Shown piece by piece: positions 7,331-14,467 of a DNA stretch of 14,821 nucleotides. The first letter of the stretch is position 1. Every line of letters begins with the position of its first letter. A program made the position numbers and the translations under genes. Source of the DNA: JBDSLU01 sp039916225 (lineage in GTDB: Bacteria > Acidobacteriota > Vicinamibacteria > Vicinamibacterales > Vicinamibacteraceae); the NCBI GenBank assembly GCA_039916225.1, contig JBDSLU010000364.1, positions 1 to 14,821 of the forward strand, read 5' to 3'. Below the pieces are notes generated by a model. That model had not been told where the DNA came from and did no database searches. It was given only the letters and a program-made list of their open reading frames with translations.

Positions 7331-7358
7331 AGTTTAGCAGGTCTGACCGTTGCGTCGA
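7331..7358 (-). promoter_or_regulatory. Possible ssb promoter with extended -10
   Basis: On the minus strand, TCGACG (4 of 6 to TTGACA; complement of 7353-7358), a 16-nt spacer and TAAACT (4 of 6; complement of 7331-7336) preceded by TGC form an extended -10 promoter. The predicted start is about 40 nt upstream of the ssb ATG. The TGC-TAxxCT shape resembles the tol promoter in this window. The inverted repeat CCGTT-N6-AACGG (7347-7362) overlaps it. Moderate to weak evidence. Confidence 0.35.
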
Positions 7359-7372
7359 ACGGTGGCAGGAAC
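7357..7372 (-). promoter_or_regulatory. GTTC-N8-GTTC direct repeat upstream of ssb
   Basis: Read on the minus strand, two GTTC half-sites (complement of 7369-7372 and 7357-7360) are separated by 8 nt and abut the proposed -35. A GTTC direct repeat is the type of site used by some non-enterobacterial LexA proteins, although there the spacer is 7 nt. An operator role is speculative. Confidence 0.2.
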
Positions 7373-7415
7373 AGCCACGACAGCACGGGAACCGGATCAC
7401 CCGGGGCGTCTCGAC

Positions 7416-7787
7416 CTACGCCTTCGACGTGCCCGTCCGGCCGTAGCGATCTTCGAGGCGGACGACGTCGTCGAGCTCGGGCGTGGACACTTCGAAGATG
7501 TCGCAGTCCTCGAGCGCCGTCATGCGGTGGACAGTCGGCGGCACGACGTGGACGCGATCGCCGGGGCGCATCTCGCGCTTCACGAGCTCCGTGCCCTCGC
7601 CGATCTCGAACAGGAGCAGGCCGGCGTGCAGGTAGATCGTCTCGTCCTTCTTGACGTGGTATTGCAGGCTGAGCGCGTGTCCCTTGTTCACGTGAATCAG
7701 CTTGCCGACGTAGCGATCGGTCTTGGCCCAGTGCAGTTCATAGCCCCAGGGCTTGTCGACGCGGGTCGGGTTGGCGATGTCGGCCAC
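7416..7787 (-). CDS. Cupin protein, phosphomannose isomerase type II-like
   Basis: A single-domain cupin of 123 residues, resembling the isolated isomerase domain of bifunctional mannose-1-phosphate guanylyltransferase/mannose-6-phosphate isomerase. Seen: VDKPWGYELHW at 10-20; the metal-site motif LSLQYHVKKDET, with Gln42, His44 and Glu49; His87 in VVPPTVHRM; and the closing EVSTPELDDVVRLEDRYGR, which strongly resembles that family. All four expected metal ligands are present. The nucleotidyltransferase half is absent. The start is GTG 7787, with AGAGGAG 8 nt upstream. It lies 60 bp after EI on the same strand, so it is probably the last gene of that run. Substrate (mannose-6-phosphate/fructose-6-phosphate or another sugar) cannot be settled from sequence. 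Confidence 0.85.
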   Translation of the reverse strand: MADIANPTRVDKPWGYELHWAKTDRYVGKLIHVNKGHALSLQYHVKKDETIYLHAGLLLFEIGEGTELVKREMRPGDRVHVVPPTVHRMTALEDCDIFEVSTPELDDVVRLEDRYGRTGTSKA

Positions 7788-7847
7788 GAAGGTGTCTCCT
7801 CTGTCTTCACTCGACGGCGGCGTTCGACCCGCCGTGCGGCCGCCCGG

Positions 7848-9560
7848 TCAGTGGGCGGCGCGGATGTCCATGATGTCGCGGATGGCGTCGGCCAGGCGGC
7901 GTTCGGTCTGCTCGTCGGGCCGGAACGCCTCGCGGGCCAGGCGGCGCGCATCGCGGAGCGCAATACCGGTGGCCAGTTGACGGGCCGGCGCCTGCGCCGC
8001 CGGAGCCATGCTGAACTCGCGCAGCCCGAGCCCCATCAGCACGGCAAGGGCGCGCGGTTCGGCGGCCATCTCGCCGCACACCGACACACGCAGGTGGGTG
8101 CGGAGCCCGGCCCGGGCGACGAAACGCAGCAGGCGCAGCATCGACGGATGCAGCGGGTCGTAGAAGCGGGCCGCCCACGCGTCGTCGCGGCCGACGGCGA
8201 GCGTGAGCGCGGCAAGGTCGTTGGTGCCGACGCTCAGGAAGTCGGCTTCGCGGGCCAGGCGATCGGCGGTCAAGGCCGCCGACGGGACCTCGACCATCGC
8301 CCCGACCGGCACGGCCGGAAACTCGACGCTGGCCCGGCGCAGCGTCTCCGCGGTTCGGGCGATGGCGGCGCGCGCGAAGCGCAGATCCTCGACATCGGTG
8401 ACGAAGGGAAGCAGGATGCGCAGGCGTCCGGCGCTGGCCGAGGCCAGCAGGGCACGGATCTGTTCCTCGAACTGGGCGATGCGGCCTGGATCGACCTGCA
8501 GCATGCGCAGGCCCAGATGCCGCCCGCCCGGCTCGGGCTCGGCGTCGAACGTCCGGATCGTCACCTCGCCCGGCGTCGCCGCCAGGATGCGACGGTAGAT
8601 GGCCGTCTGCGACGCTTCGTCGGGCGCCCGGCCGTCGGGCGTCAGCAGGCTCTCGGACCGGAAGAGGCCGATGTGTGTGGCGCCACTGGCGAGCACATCG
8701 GCAAGTTCGTCGGGCCGCTCGAGGTTGGCGTCGAGGCGGATGTCGACGCCGTCCAGCGTGCGGGCCGGTCCAGCGAACGCGCCGCTGGTCGGGCGCACCC
8801 AGCGGACCACCGGCGCCGCGTCAGCGGTCCGGCGATGCCAGTCCGCACGTGACGACGCGTCGCCATTGATCAGGCACTCGCCCTTGGTGCCGTCGAGATC
8901 GACCGACGCGCCAGGCGGGATCGCCGTGGTCGCCTTGGCGACGCCGACCACCGCCGGGACGCCGAGCGAGCGCGCCAGGATCGCGGTGTGCGAGGCCCAG
9001 CTGCCGCCTTCGGTGACGAAGCCGGCGGCGCGCGACCAGTCGACCTGTGCGACGGTCGACGGAGCGAGCTCGTCGGCGACCAGCACCCACGGCTCCGGGC
9101 CCTCGGGCACGACGATGCCGCGCGACTCCCAGCGCAGGTTGCCGACGAGGCGCTCGACGACGTCACGGACGTCGCCGTGGCGCTCGCGCAGGTACGGATC
9201 GCCGGCGGCGCTGATCACCGCCACCAGCTCGTCGGCGGCGGCGCGCAGCGCCCACTCGGCGTTGCGTCGCTCATCGCGGATGAAGCCGGCGGCCCGCCCG
9301 ACCAGCATGGCGTCGTCGATCATCAGCAGCTGCGCCTCGAACAGCGAGGCGGCACCCTGCCCGGCGAGGCCGGCCAGCTTGGCTCGAATCGCCTCGAGCT
9401 GGCGGCGCGAGCGTCCCTGCGCTTCGCTGAGGCGCGACTGCTCGGCACGGACCCGATCGGCGGCGACGAGATAGCGGACATCGCGGCGACGGGTGCGGAC
9501 GACGAGGGCACGGCCGTCGGCGATGCCGGGGGCGACGCCGATGCCGGTTACGAGGAACAT
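7848..9560 (-). CDS. ptsI: PTS phosphoenolpyruvate-protein phosphotransferase (Enzyme I)
   Basis: Enzyme I takes phosphate from PEP and passes it to HPr in the cytoplasm. It is 570 residues, the usual EI length, with no GAF domain, so it is PtsI-like rather than PtsP-like. Seen: an N-terminal GIGVAPGIADG; the phosphohistidine segment GGSWASHTAILAR with His191; and PEP-domain residues Arg301 (GLFRSES), Arg336 (IRTFD), Glu424 (MVEVPSAA), Asn447-Asp448 (GTNDL), Arg458 and Cys495 (VCGEM). The usual GGRTSH is GGSWASH, one residue longer. The usual LDIGGDK after IRT is replaced by FDAEPEPGG, with about 11 residues missing compared with E. coli. ATG 9560 overlaps the HPr gene by 13 nt. Probably active, since every catalytic residue I can place is kept. 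Confidence 0.93.
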   Translation of the reverse strand: MFLVTGIGVAPGIADGRALVVRTRRRDVRYLVAADRVRAEQSRLSEAQGRSRRQLEAIRAKLAGLAGQGAASLFEAQLLMIDDAMLVGRAAGFIRDERRNAEWALRAAADELVAVISAAGDPYLRERHGDVRDVVERLVGNLRWESRGIVVPEGPEPWVLVADELAPSTVAQVDWSRAAGFVTEGGSWASHTAILARSLGVPAVVGVAKATTAIPPGASVDLDGTKGECLINGDASSRADWHRRTADAAPVVRWVRPTSGAFAGPARTLDGVDIRLDANLERPDELADVLASGATHIGLFRSESLLTPDGRAPDEASQTAIYRRILAATPGEVTIRTFDAEPEPGGRHLGLRMLQVDPGRIAQFEEQIRALLASASAGRLRILLPFVTDVEDLRFARAAIARTAETLRRASVEFPAVPVGAMVEVPSAALTADRLAREADFLSVGTNDLAALTLAVGRDDAWAARFYDPLHPSMLRLLRFVARAGLRTHLRVSVCGEMAAEPRALAVLMGLGLREFSMAPAAQAPARQLATGIALRDARRLAREAFRPDEQTERRLADAIRDIMDIRAAH

Positions 9561-9829
9561 GCTGTTTCTTCGTCGAAGCCGCGCTCGACGAGCTCCGTCA
9601 GGGCGCCGACCGCCGCATCCTCGTCGGCGCCGTCGGCGCTGATCGTGATGGACGTGCCGCGCGCCGCCGCGAGCAGCAGCAACCCCATGATGCTCTTGCC
9701 GTCGATGGTCCGCCCGGCCCGATCGACCTGCACATGGGCGCCGAACGTCCCGGCGAGTTGCACGAAGCGGGCGGCGGCCCGGGCGTGCAGGCCGAGGGTG
9801 TTGCCGATGACGACGGCGCGGCTGATCAC
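9548..9829 (-). CDS. ptsH: Phosphocarrier protein HPr
   Basis: HPr is the small cytoplasmic carrier that accepts phosphate from EI on a histidine and, in species with HprK, is also phosphorylated on a serine. It is 93 residues. Seen: LGLHARAAARFV with the phosphorylatable His15 and Arg17, and GKSIMGLLLLAA with Ser46 in the HprK recognition segment. Both regulatory sites are intact, in keeping with the hprK gene 1.5 kb upstream in the same run. The usual Pro18 is Ala. The start is GTG at 9827-9829 and forms a GTGA overlap with the EIIA stop. The 3' end overlaps EI by 13 nt. It carries a short acidic tail (DEETACSS). Confidence 0.95.
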   Translation of the reverse strand: MISRAVVIGNTLGLHARAAARFVQLAGTFGAHVQVDRAGRTIDGKSIMGLLLLAAARGTSITISADGADEDAAVGALTELVERGFDEETACSS

Positions 9830-10347
9830 GCCGGCTCTCCGGGCAGTGGCGGCGGCGTGGACGTGTCCTTGGTTGGCGTGCCGCGCATCAGGTCGGACGC
9901 GACCCAGATCGCGTTGCGGCCGCTCTCGCGCGTCTGCTGCGCCGCCTGCAGCAGGCTCGTCGCCTGACGCAGCCCGGCCAGCTTCAGCAGCATCGGCAGG
10001 TTCACGCCGGTGATGACCTCGACCTGCTGCTCGGCCAGGAACGGCAGGCCGAGATTGGCCGGCGTGCCGCCGAACATGTCGGTCAGGACGATGACGCCGG
10101 CCGGCCGGGCGACCCGGCTGATGGCGGCGGCGATCGCCTCGCGTGCGGTCTCGACGTCGTCGTGCCAGCCAATCGACACGGCGACGAAGCCGGAGAGGGC
10201 GCCGACGATCATCTCGGCGGCGTTGACCAGTTCAGTGGCGAGCTGCCCGTGCGTGACGACGACCACCCCGATGAGCGGCGCGCGCGGCACGTCGACGGCG
10301 GTGGGTGGATCCTCGGGCGGCGGGTTCGGGGGGCGGAAGTCAGGCAT
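9826..10347 (-). CDS. PTS EIIA component, mannose/fructose/sorbose family
   Basis: A single-domain EIIA(Man)-type protein of 173 residues, the likely final acceptor of the local phosphorelay. Seen: VVVVTHGQLATELVNAAEMIVG with the phosphorylatable His33, and VLTDMFGGTPAN with Asp90, both family hallmarks. The EIIA domain runs from about 24 to 155. It is flanked by a Pro-rich N-terminal tail of about 22 residues and a Thr/Pro-rich C-terminal tail. No EIIB, EIIC or EIID is nearby. The start ATG 10347 overlaps the rapZ stop by 8 nt, and a GTG at codon 20 is a less likely alternative because it has no nearby Shine-Dalgarno. The context (hprK, rapZ, HPr, EI, rpoN) implies a regulatory role rather than sugar import. 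Confidence 0.92.
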   Translation of the reverse strand: MPDFRPPNPPPEDPPTAVDVPRAPLIGVVVVTHGQLATELVNAAEMIVGALSGFVAVSIGWHDDVETAREAIAAAISRVARPAGVIVLTDMFGGTPANLGLPFLAEQQVEVITGVNLPMLLKLAGLRQATSLLQAAQQTRESGRNAIWVASDLMRGTPTKDTSTPPPLPGEPA

Positions 10348-11401
10348 TGGCGACGTCCCGGTGACGCACGCGGAGGCGCACGCCGGTGAGGCCGCGCAGC
10401 GCCTTGGCCAGCGCTTCGGCCATGGCGACGGAGCGATGCCGGCCGCCGGTGCAGCCGATGGCCACCGTCAGGTAGCTCTTTCCTTCCCGAGCGTAGCGGG
10501 GAATGAGGAACTGCAACAGATCGGTGACCTTGGCCAGGAAGACGCCGGTGTCTTCGAAGCGGTCGAGAAACTGGACGATCGGCCGGTCGCGACCGGTGCG
10601 CTCGCGCAGCCGGGCGACGAAATGCGGATTGGGGAGGAAGCGCACGTCGAAGACCAGGTCGGCGTCGAGCGGCAGTCCGTACTTGAAGCCGAAGCTGAGG
10701 AAGGTGACCGCCAGCGCGCCAGTGCGGGCCGTGCCGAGGGAGCGGGCCATGAAGGCCTCGCGCAGCTCGTGCACGTTCATCGCCGACGTGTCGACGATCT
10801 CGTCGGCCAGGCGCCGGATGGGGGCGAGTCGGGCCCGCTCTTCGCGGACGCCCTCGAGGGCCGACCGATGACGCGCCAGCGGGTGCGGTCGCCGCGTCTC
10901 GCTGTAGCGCCGGACCAGGGCCGCCTCGCTGGCTTCGAGGAAGATCAGCGTCGGTTTCAGCCCGGGCATCGTCCGCAGCGTCTCGAAGACGCGCGGGAAC
11001 CGCTCCAGCATGGTCCCTTCGCGCACGTCGATGACCACCGCCGCCTTCTCGATCTCCGTGTCCGGCCGCATCGTCAGCTCGGCGAACGTGGGGAGCAGCG
11101 TGATCGGCAGGTTGTCGACGCAGAAGTAGGCGAGGTCTTCCAATGCGCGCATCGCCTGCGACTTGCCGGCGCCGGACAGGCCGGTGAGGACGATGAAGCG
11201 ATGCGTCGGTGGCACCGGCGCTTCGACTCGCTCCGCTGGCCGGGCGGCCGGGCGACCGGCTGGCGCCTCGGGGCCCGAACGCGCCGACAGCGTCGCGGCC
11301 GGTGGCCGGGCGACGACCGTCTTCTTCGCCGCCACCGGGCGGGGCTTCTTCTTCGCCGGCACCAGGCGCGGCGTCTTCTTCGGCGTCCGCCGCGTGCTCA
11401 T
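10340..11401 (-). CDS. rapZ: RNase adapter / nucleotide-binding protein RapZ (YvcJ) with basic N-terminal tail
   Basis: The RapZ/YvcJ family binds nucleotides. In E. coli RapZ delivers the GlmZ sRNA to RNase E to control glucosamine-6-phosphate synthesis. It is 353 residues from ATG 11401, which forms an ATGA overlap with the hprK stop. Seen: a Lys/Arg/Pro/Ala-rich extension around 1-66 (TPKKTPR, PAKKKPRPVAAKK), Walker A GLSGAGKS at 74-81, FCVDNLP, the family hallmark SFGFKYGLP around 234-242, and GCTGGRHRSV around 315-325. Without the tail the length is about 286, as in E. coli (284). A GTG at codon 63 could start the core alone, but its Shine-Dalgarno is poor. The frame continues upstream through hprK with no support. 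The family call is firm; the RNA target is unknown. Confidence 0.92.
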   Translation of the reverse strand: MSTRRTPKKTPRLVPAKKKPRPVAAKKTVVARPPAATLSARSGPEAPAGRPAARPAERVEAPVPPTHRFIVLTGLSGAGKSQAMRALEDLAYFCVDNLPITLLPTFAELTMRPDTEIEKAAVVIDVREGTMLERFPRVFETLRTMPGLKPTLIFLEASEAALVRRYSETRRPHPLARHRSALEGVREERARLAPIRRLADEIVDTSAMNVHELREAFMARSLGTARTGALAVTFLSFGFKYGLPLDADLVFDVRFLPNPHFVARLRERTGRDRPIVQFLDRFEDTGVFLAKVTDLLQFLIPRYAREGKSYLTVAIGCTGGRHRSVAMAEALAKALRGLTGVRLRVRHRDVANA

Positions 11402-12381
11402 GCCGCTTCCTCCGGATCCTCGCCCGCCGAGGGGTCGAGCGCCAGCGCCTGATCGAGGCGGGCCACCAGCCGCTTCGCGGCGTGCTCGCCGCGCGTCTTC
11501 AACAGATGATTGCGTACCGCGACCTCGACCAGGATGGCGAGATTGCGGCCCGGCGCCACCGGCATGCAGACCGAGGCGATGCGGACGCCGAGGATGTCCT
11601 CGAACGTCTCGTCGAGGCCGAGGCGCTCGTACTCGCGGGCCGGGTCCCAGCGTTCGAGCTTGACCACCAGCTCGACCCGCTTCGAGGTCCGCGTGGCGGT
11701 GACCCCGAACAGGTCGCGCACGTTGATCAGGCCGATGCCCCGCAGTTCCATGTGGTGCCGCGTCAGCGGCGGACACGTGCCGATGACGATGCTGCCACCG
11801 CGGCGGCGCACGTCGACCACGTCGTCCGACACCAGGCGGTGGCCGAGGCGAATCAGCTCGAGCGCGCACTCGCTCTTGCCGATGCCGCTCTCTCCCACCA
11901 TCAGCACGCCCAGGCCGAGCACGTCGACCAGGACACCATGGCGCGAGGTGCGCGGCGCCAGCAGATCATCGAGCAGCGCCCCGAGCTTGGCGAAGGCCAC
12001 CGGCGTGGAGAGCGCGGTCCGCAGAAGCGTGACGCCGGCCAGATCGGCCGCCGCGACGAGGCCCTCCGGCGGTTCGAGGCTCTTGGTGACCACGACGCAG
12101 GCACTACCGCGGCTGAGAACGGCGGCAATCGTCGAGTGCCGCGTCTGGGCGTCGAGACGCGTGGTCAGGAAGCGCACCTCGCTCTGCCCGAAGACCAGGA
12201 CACGGCCGGCCTGCAGCGCGGCGTCGAAGCCGGCGAGGGCCAGGCCGCCCTTCTGCGGATAGGGGTTCTCGACCGTCCGATCGAGCCCGGCCCGCCCGGC
12301 CAGGACCTCGAGCTCGACACCGGCGGCGATCGATGCCCGAACCACGGCATCGACGGTCACGCGAGCAGTCTCGTCGGCCAT
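11398..12381 (-). CDS. hprK: HPr kinase/phosphorylase
   Basis: HprK phosphorylates HPr on Ser46 with ATP or pyrophosphate and reverses the reaction, linking the PTS to energy state. It is 327 residues, usual for the family. Seen: an N-terminal domain around 1-135; His148 followed by GVLVDVLGLGVLMV; Walker A GESGIGKS at 163-170; LVSDDVVDV around 183-191; and the HprK signature MELRGIGLINV at 211-221 with RDLFG. All expected catalytic elements are present, and the HPr in this window retains its target Ser46. ATG 12381 lies 27 nt after hpf. The stop overlaps the rapZ ATG. Confidence 0.96.
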   Translation of the reverse strand: MADETARVTVDAVVRASIAAGVELEVLAGRAGLDRTVENPYPQKGGLALAGFDAALQAGRVLVFGQSEVRFLTTRLDAQTRHSTIAAVLSRGSACVVVTKSLEPPEGLVAAADLAGVTLLRTALSTPVAFAKLGALLDDLLAPRTSRHGVLVDVLGLGVLMVGESGIGKSECALELIRLGHRLVSDDVVDVRRRGGSIVIGTCPPLTRHHMELRGIGLINVRDLFGVTATRTSKRVELVVKLERWDPAREYERLGLDETFEDILGVRIASVCMPVAPGRNLAILVEVAVRNHLLKTRGEHAAKRLVARLDQALALDPSAGEDPEEAA

Positions 12382-12408
12382 GCGGACGTCGTGACGCCGG
12401 CGCGGCGC

Positions 12409-13008
12409 CTAGCTCTCGGGATCGATCAGGCCGAGACGTCCGTCGGGCCGCTCGAAGAGCAGCGCGAGTCGCTCGGTCTCGATCGACCAGAAGAGCAGGA
12501 AGGGCTCGGCCCCGGCGCGAAAGCGGACCACCGCGTCGTCCAGGTCCATCGGCTTCACCGCGTACCGCGTCTTGCGCACGCCGGCGACACGGGTGACGCG
12601 GACCTGCTCGCGCTCAGGACGCGCCGGCGCCGGCGGCGTCGCCGCGGTGCCGTTGGCGACGCGCACCTCGGGCGTGGCGCCGGCCCGCACTTCGCGGCGG
12701 TCTCCGTTGCGGCGCTTGCGCGTCTTCCACTTGCCTGTCAGCTTGGCGGCCTGGTGCGACACCTTGTCGGCGGCCTCGCCGATGGCGGCCGCCCACGTGG
12801 CGCCGCCGCCGATTGCCTGCAGCTGGTGGTCGCCGCGCGCGTGAATGATCAGCTCGGCCTGGTGCAGGTGCCGCTCCTTGAAGAGCACCACCTGGGCCGA
12901 GACCAAGGTGTCGTTGAACACCCGCTCGAGACGCTCCAGACGGCGCGTGACGAGCTGGCGCAGGGCGGGCGGCACGTCGACATGACGGCCGGTGAGGGAC
13001 AGTCGCAT
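12409..13008 (-). CDS. hpf: Long-form ribosome hibernation-promoting factor
   Basis: HPF binds the 30S subunit in stationary phase or stress; long forms drive 100S dimer formation. It is 199 residues. Seen: the N-terminal HPF/RaiA domain around 1-95 (LSLTGRHVDVPPALRQLV, HLHQAELIIHARG), a basic Arg/Pro-rich linker around 95-140 (KTRKRRNGDRR), and a C-terminal dimerisation domain around 143-197 (TRYAVKPMDLDDAV, FLLFWSIETERLALLFERPDGRLGLIDPES). ATG 13008 has an AAGGA Shine-Dalgarno that overlaps the last codons of rpoN. The 13-nt gap suggests co-transcription with rpoN, as in many Gram-negatives. Confidence 0.95.
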   Translation of the reverse strand: MRLSLTGRHVDVPPALRQLVTRRLERLERVFNDTLVSAQVVLFKERHLHQAELIIHARGDHQLQAIGGGATWAAAIGEAADKVSHQAAKLTGKWKTRKRRNGDRREVRAGATPEVRVANGTAATPPAPARPEREQVRVTRVAGVRKTRYAVKPMDLDDAVVRFRAGAEPFLLFWSIETERLALLFERPDGRLGLIDPES

Positions 13009-13021
13009 GTGTGCGTCCTTC

Positions 13022-14467
13022 TCAGTAGAGCACTTTGCGCTGGTTCGAGGTCGGGATGCGCAGCTCTTCGCGGTATTTGGCGATGGTACGACGGGCCAGG
13101 ACCAGCCCTTCCTTCTGCAGGATACTCACGATTTTCGAATCGCTGAGCGGGCGCTTGGCGTCCTCGACCTCGATGATCTTCTTGATCCGCTGCTTGATCG
13201 TCACCGACGAAACGTTCTCTCCGTACGAGCTGCTGATCCCGCTGTGGAAGAAGTACTTCATTTCGAACACGCCCTGCGGCGTGTGCATGTACTTGTTGTT
13301 CACCACGCGGCTGACGGTCGACTCGTGCATGCCGATGTCGTTGGCGACGTCGCGCAGCACGAGGGGCTTGAGATGCTCGATCCCGTGATCGAGGAACTCG
13401 GTCTGGAAGGCGACGATGCTCCGGGCCACCTTGTAGATGGTCTTCTGCCGCTGATCGACCGACTTGAGCAGCCACAGCGCCGACCGGAACTTGTCCTTCA
13501 CGTAGGCGCGGGTCTCGTCGTTGGTCTCGCCGGCGCCCTTGTCGATCAGCCGCTTGTAGATCGGGTTGATGCGCAGCTGCGGCAGCCCGTCGTCGTTCAT
13601 CAGGACCTCGAAGTGGTCCTCGACCTTGACGATGAAGATGTCGGGCGTGACGTACTGCGAGGGCGACGGGTTGAGCCGGCCGCCCGGCTTCGGATCCAGG
13701 TTGCGGATGATGTCGACGTGCGGCTTGAGCTCCTCGAGGGTCATGCCGAGGCGCCGCGCGATCTCGGGGACCTGATGGTTCTGCAGCAGCCGCAGGTGCT
13801 CGGTGACGATGCGCTCGGCCGGCGTATCGGCGAAGCCGAGGTGCCGCAGCTGCAGCGTCAGGCATTCCTGCAAGTCACGCGCCGCGACGCCGACGGGGTC
13901 GAAGTGCTGCATCGTCGACAGCACCTTCTCGACGTCCGAGGGCTTCCAATCGCCCATCCCGGCGATCTCGTCGACCGACGCCATGAGGTAGCCGTCGTCA
14001 CCGAGATTGCCTATGATCGCTTCGCCGATCTCACGGACCATCTCGTCGTCGGTCGACATGGTCAACTGCCAATCCAGGTGCTCGGCAAGCGAGTGCTGGG
14101 TCGACAGCGTGTTCTCGATCGGGGGCAGTTCCTTCACCTCGACCGGGGCGCGATTGCCGCGCGAGCCGTCGTCGAGATAATCCCCGAAGAAGTAGGCGTA
14201 ATCCTTGTCGTCCCAGCTCTCGGGACCGGTGGTCGGCTTGGCCGGCTCGCCGGCGCCATCTTCGCGCTCGGTCTGGGCGATCTGATCGTTGGCGCGGATG
14301 TCGTCGGTGGGCGTCTCTTCCAGCATCGGATTCTCAACCACTTCCTGGTTGAGCATCTCGGCAAGCTCCAGCGTCGACATCGGCAGCAGCTTGATCGCCT
14401 GCTGCAACGATGGCGTCAGAATGAGCTTCTGAACGAGTTTGGTGTGCAGCCGCTGCTGGATTGCCAT
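13022..14467 (-). CDS. rpoN: RNA polymerase sigma-54 factor RpoN
   Basis: RpoN directs RNA polymerase to -24/-12 promoters and needs AAA+ enhancer-binding proteins. It is 481 residues, normal length. Seen: region I around 1-50 with LTPSLQQAIKLLPMSTLELAEML and ENPMLEE; a variable acidic region II around 51-110 (DDKDYAYFFGDYLDD); the core-binding region; a helix-turn-helix region around 380-410 (RDVANDIGMHESTVSRVVNNKY); and the RpoN box ARRTIAKYRE around 458-467 near the C-terminus. The start ATG 14467 matches the family N-terminus (AIQQRLHTKLVQKL). It lies 47 nt downstream of lptB, with a weak AGGG just before the ATG. Confidence 0.97.
   Translation of the reverse strand: MAIQQRLHTKLVQKLILTPSLQQAIKLLPMSTLELAEMLNQEVVENPMLEETPTDDIRANDQIAQTEREDGAGEPAKPTTGPESWDDKDYAYFFGDYLDDGSRGNRAPVEVKELPPIENTLSTQHSLAEHLDWQLTMSTDDEMVREIGEAIIGNLGDDGYLMASVDEIAGMGDWKPSDVEKVLSTMQHFDPVGVAARDLQECLTLQLRHLGFADTPAERIVTEHLRLLQNHQVPEIARRLGMTLEELKPHVDIIRNLDPKPGGRLNPSPSQYVTPDIFIVKVEDHFEVLMNDDGLPQLRINPIYKRLIDKGAGETNDETRAYVKDKFRSALWLLKSVDQRQKTIYKVARSIVAFQTEFLDHGIEHLKPLVLRDVANDIGMHESTVSRVVNNKYMHTPQGVFEMKYFFHSGISSSYGENVSSVTIKQRIKKIIEVEDAKRPLSDSKIVSILQKEGLVLARRTIAKYREELRIPTSNQRKVLY

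Noticed and set aside
7788..7847. Possible terminator between EI and the cupin gene
   Set aside because: Only a short GGCGG/CCGCC stem with an 8-nt loop and no U-run can be drawn, which is common by chance at this GC content.
11402..11869. Upstream extension of the rapZ frame
   Set aside because: It runs inside hprK in another frame. The ATG at 11401 forms a clean ATGA overlap, and the upstream translation is an Arg/Gly/Pro-rich shadow.
10010..13146. Long plus-strand open frames opposite rapZ, hprK and hpf (10010-11452 and 11209-13146)
   Set aside because: They lie fully antisense to recognised genes with intact catalytic motifs. Their translations are compositionally biased and match no family I know.
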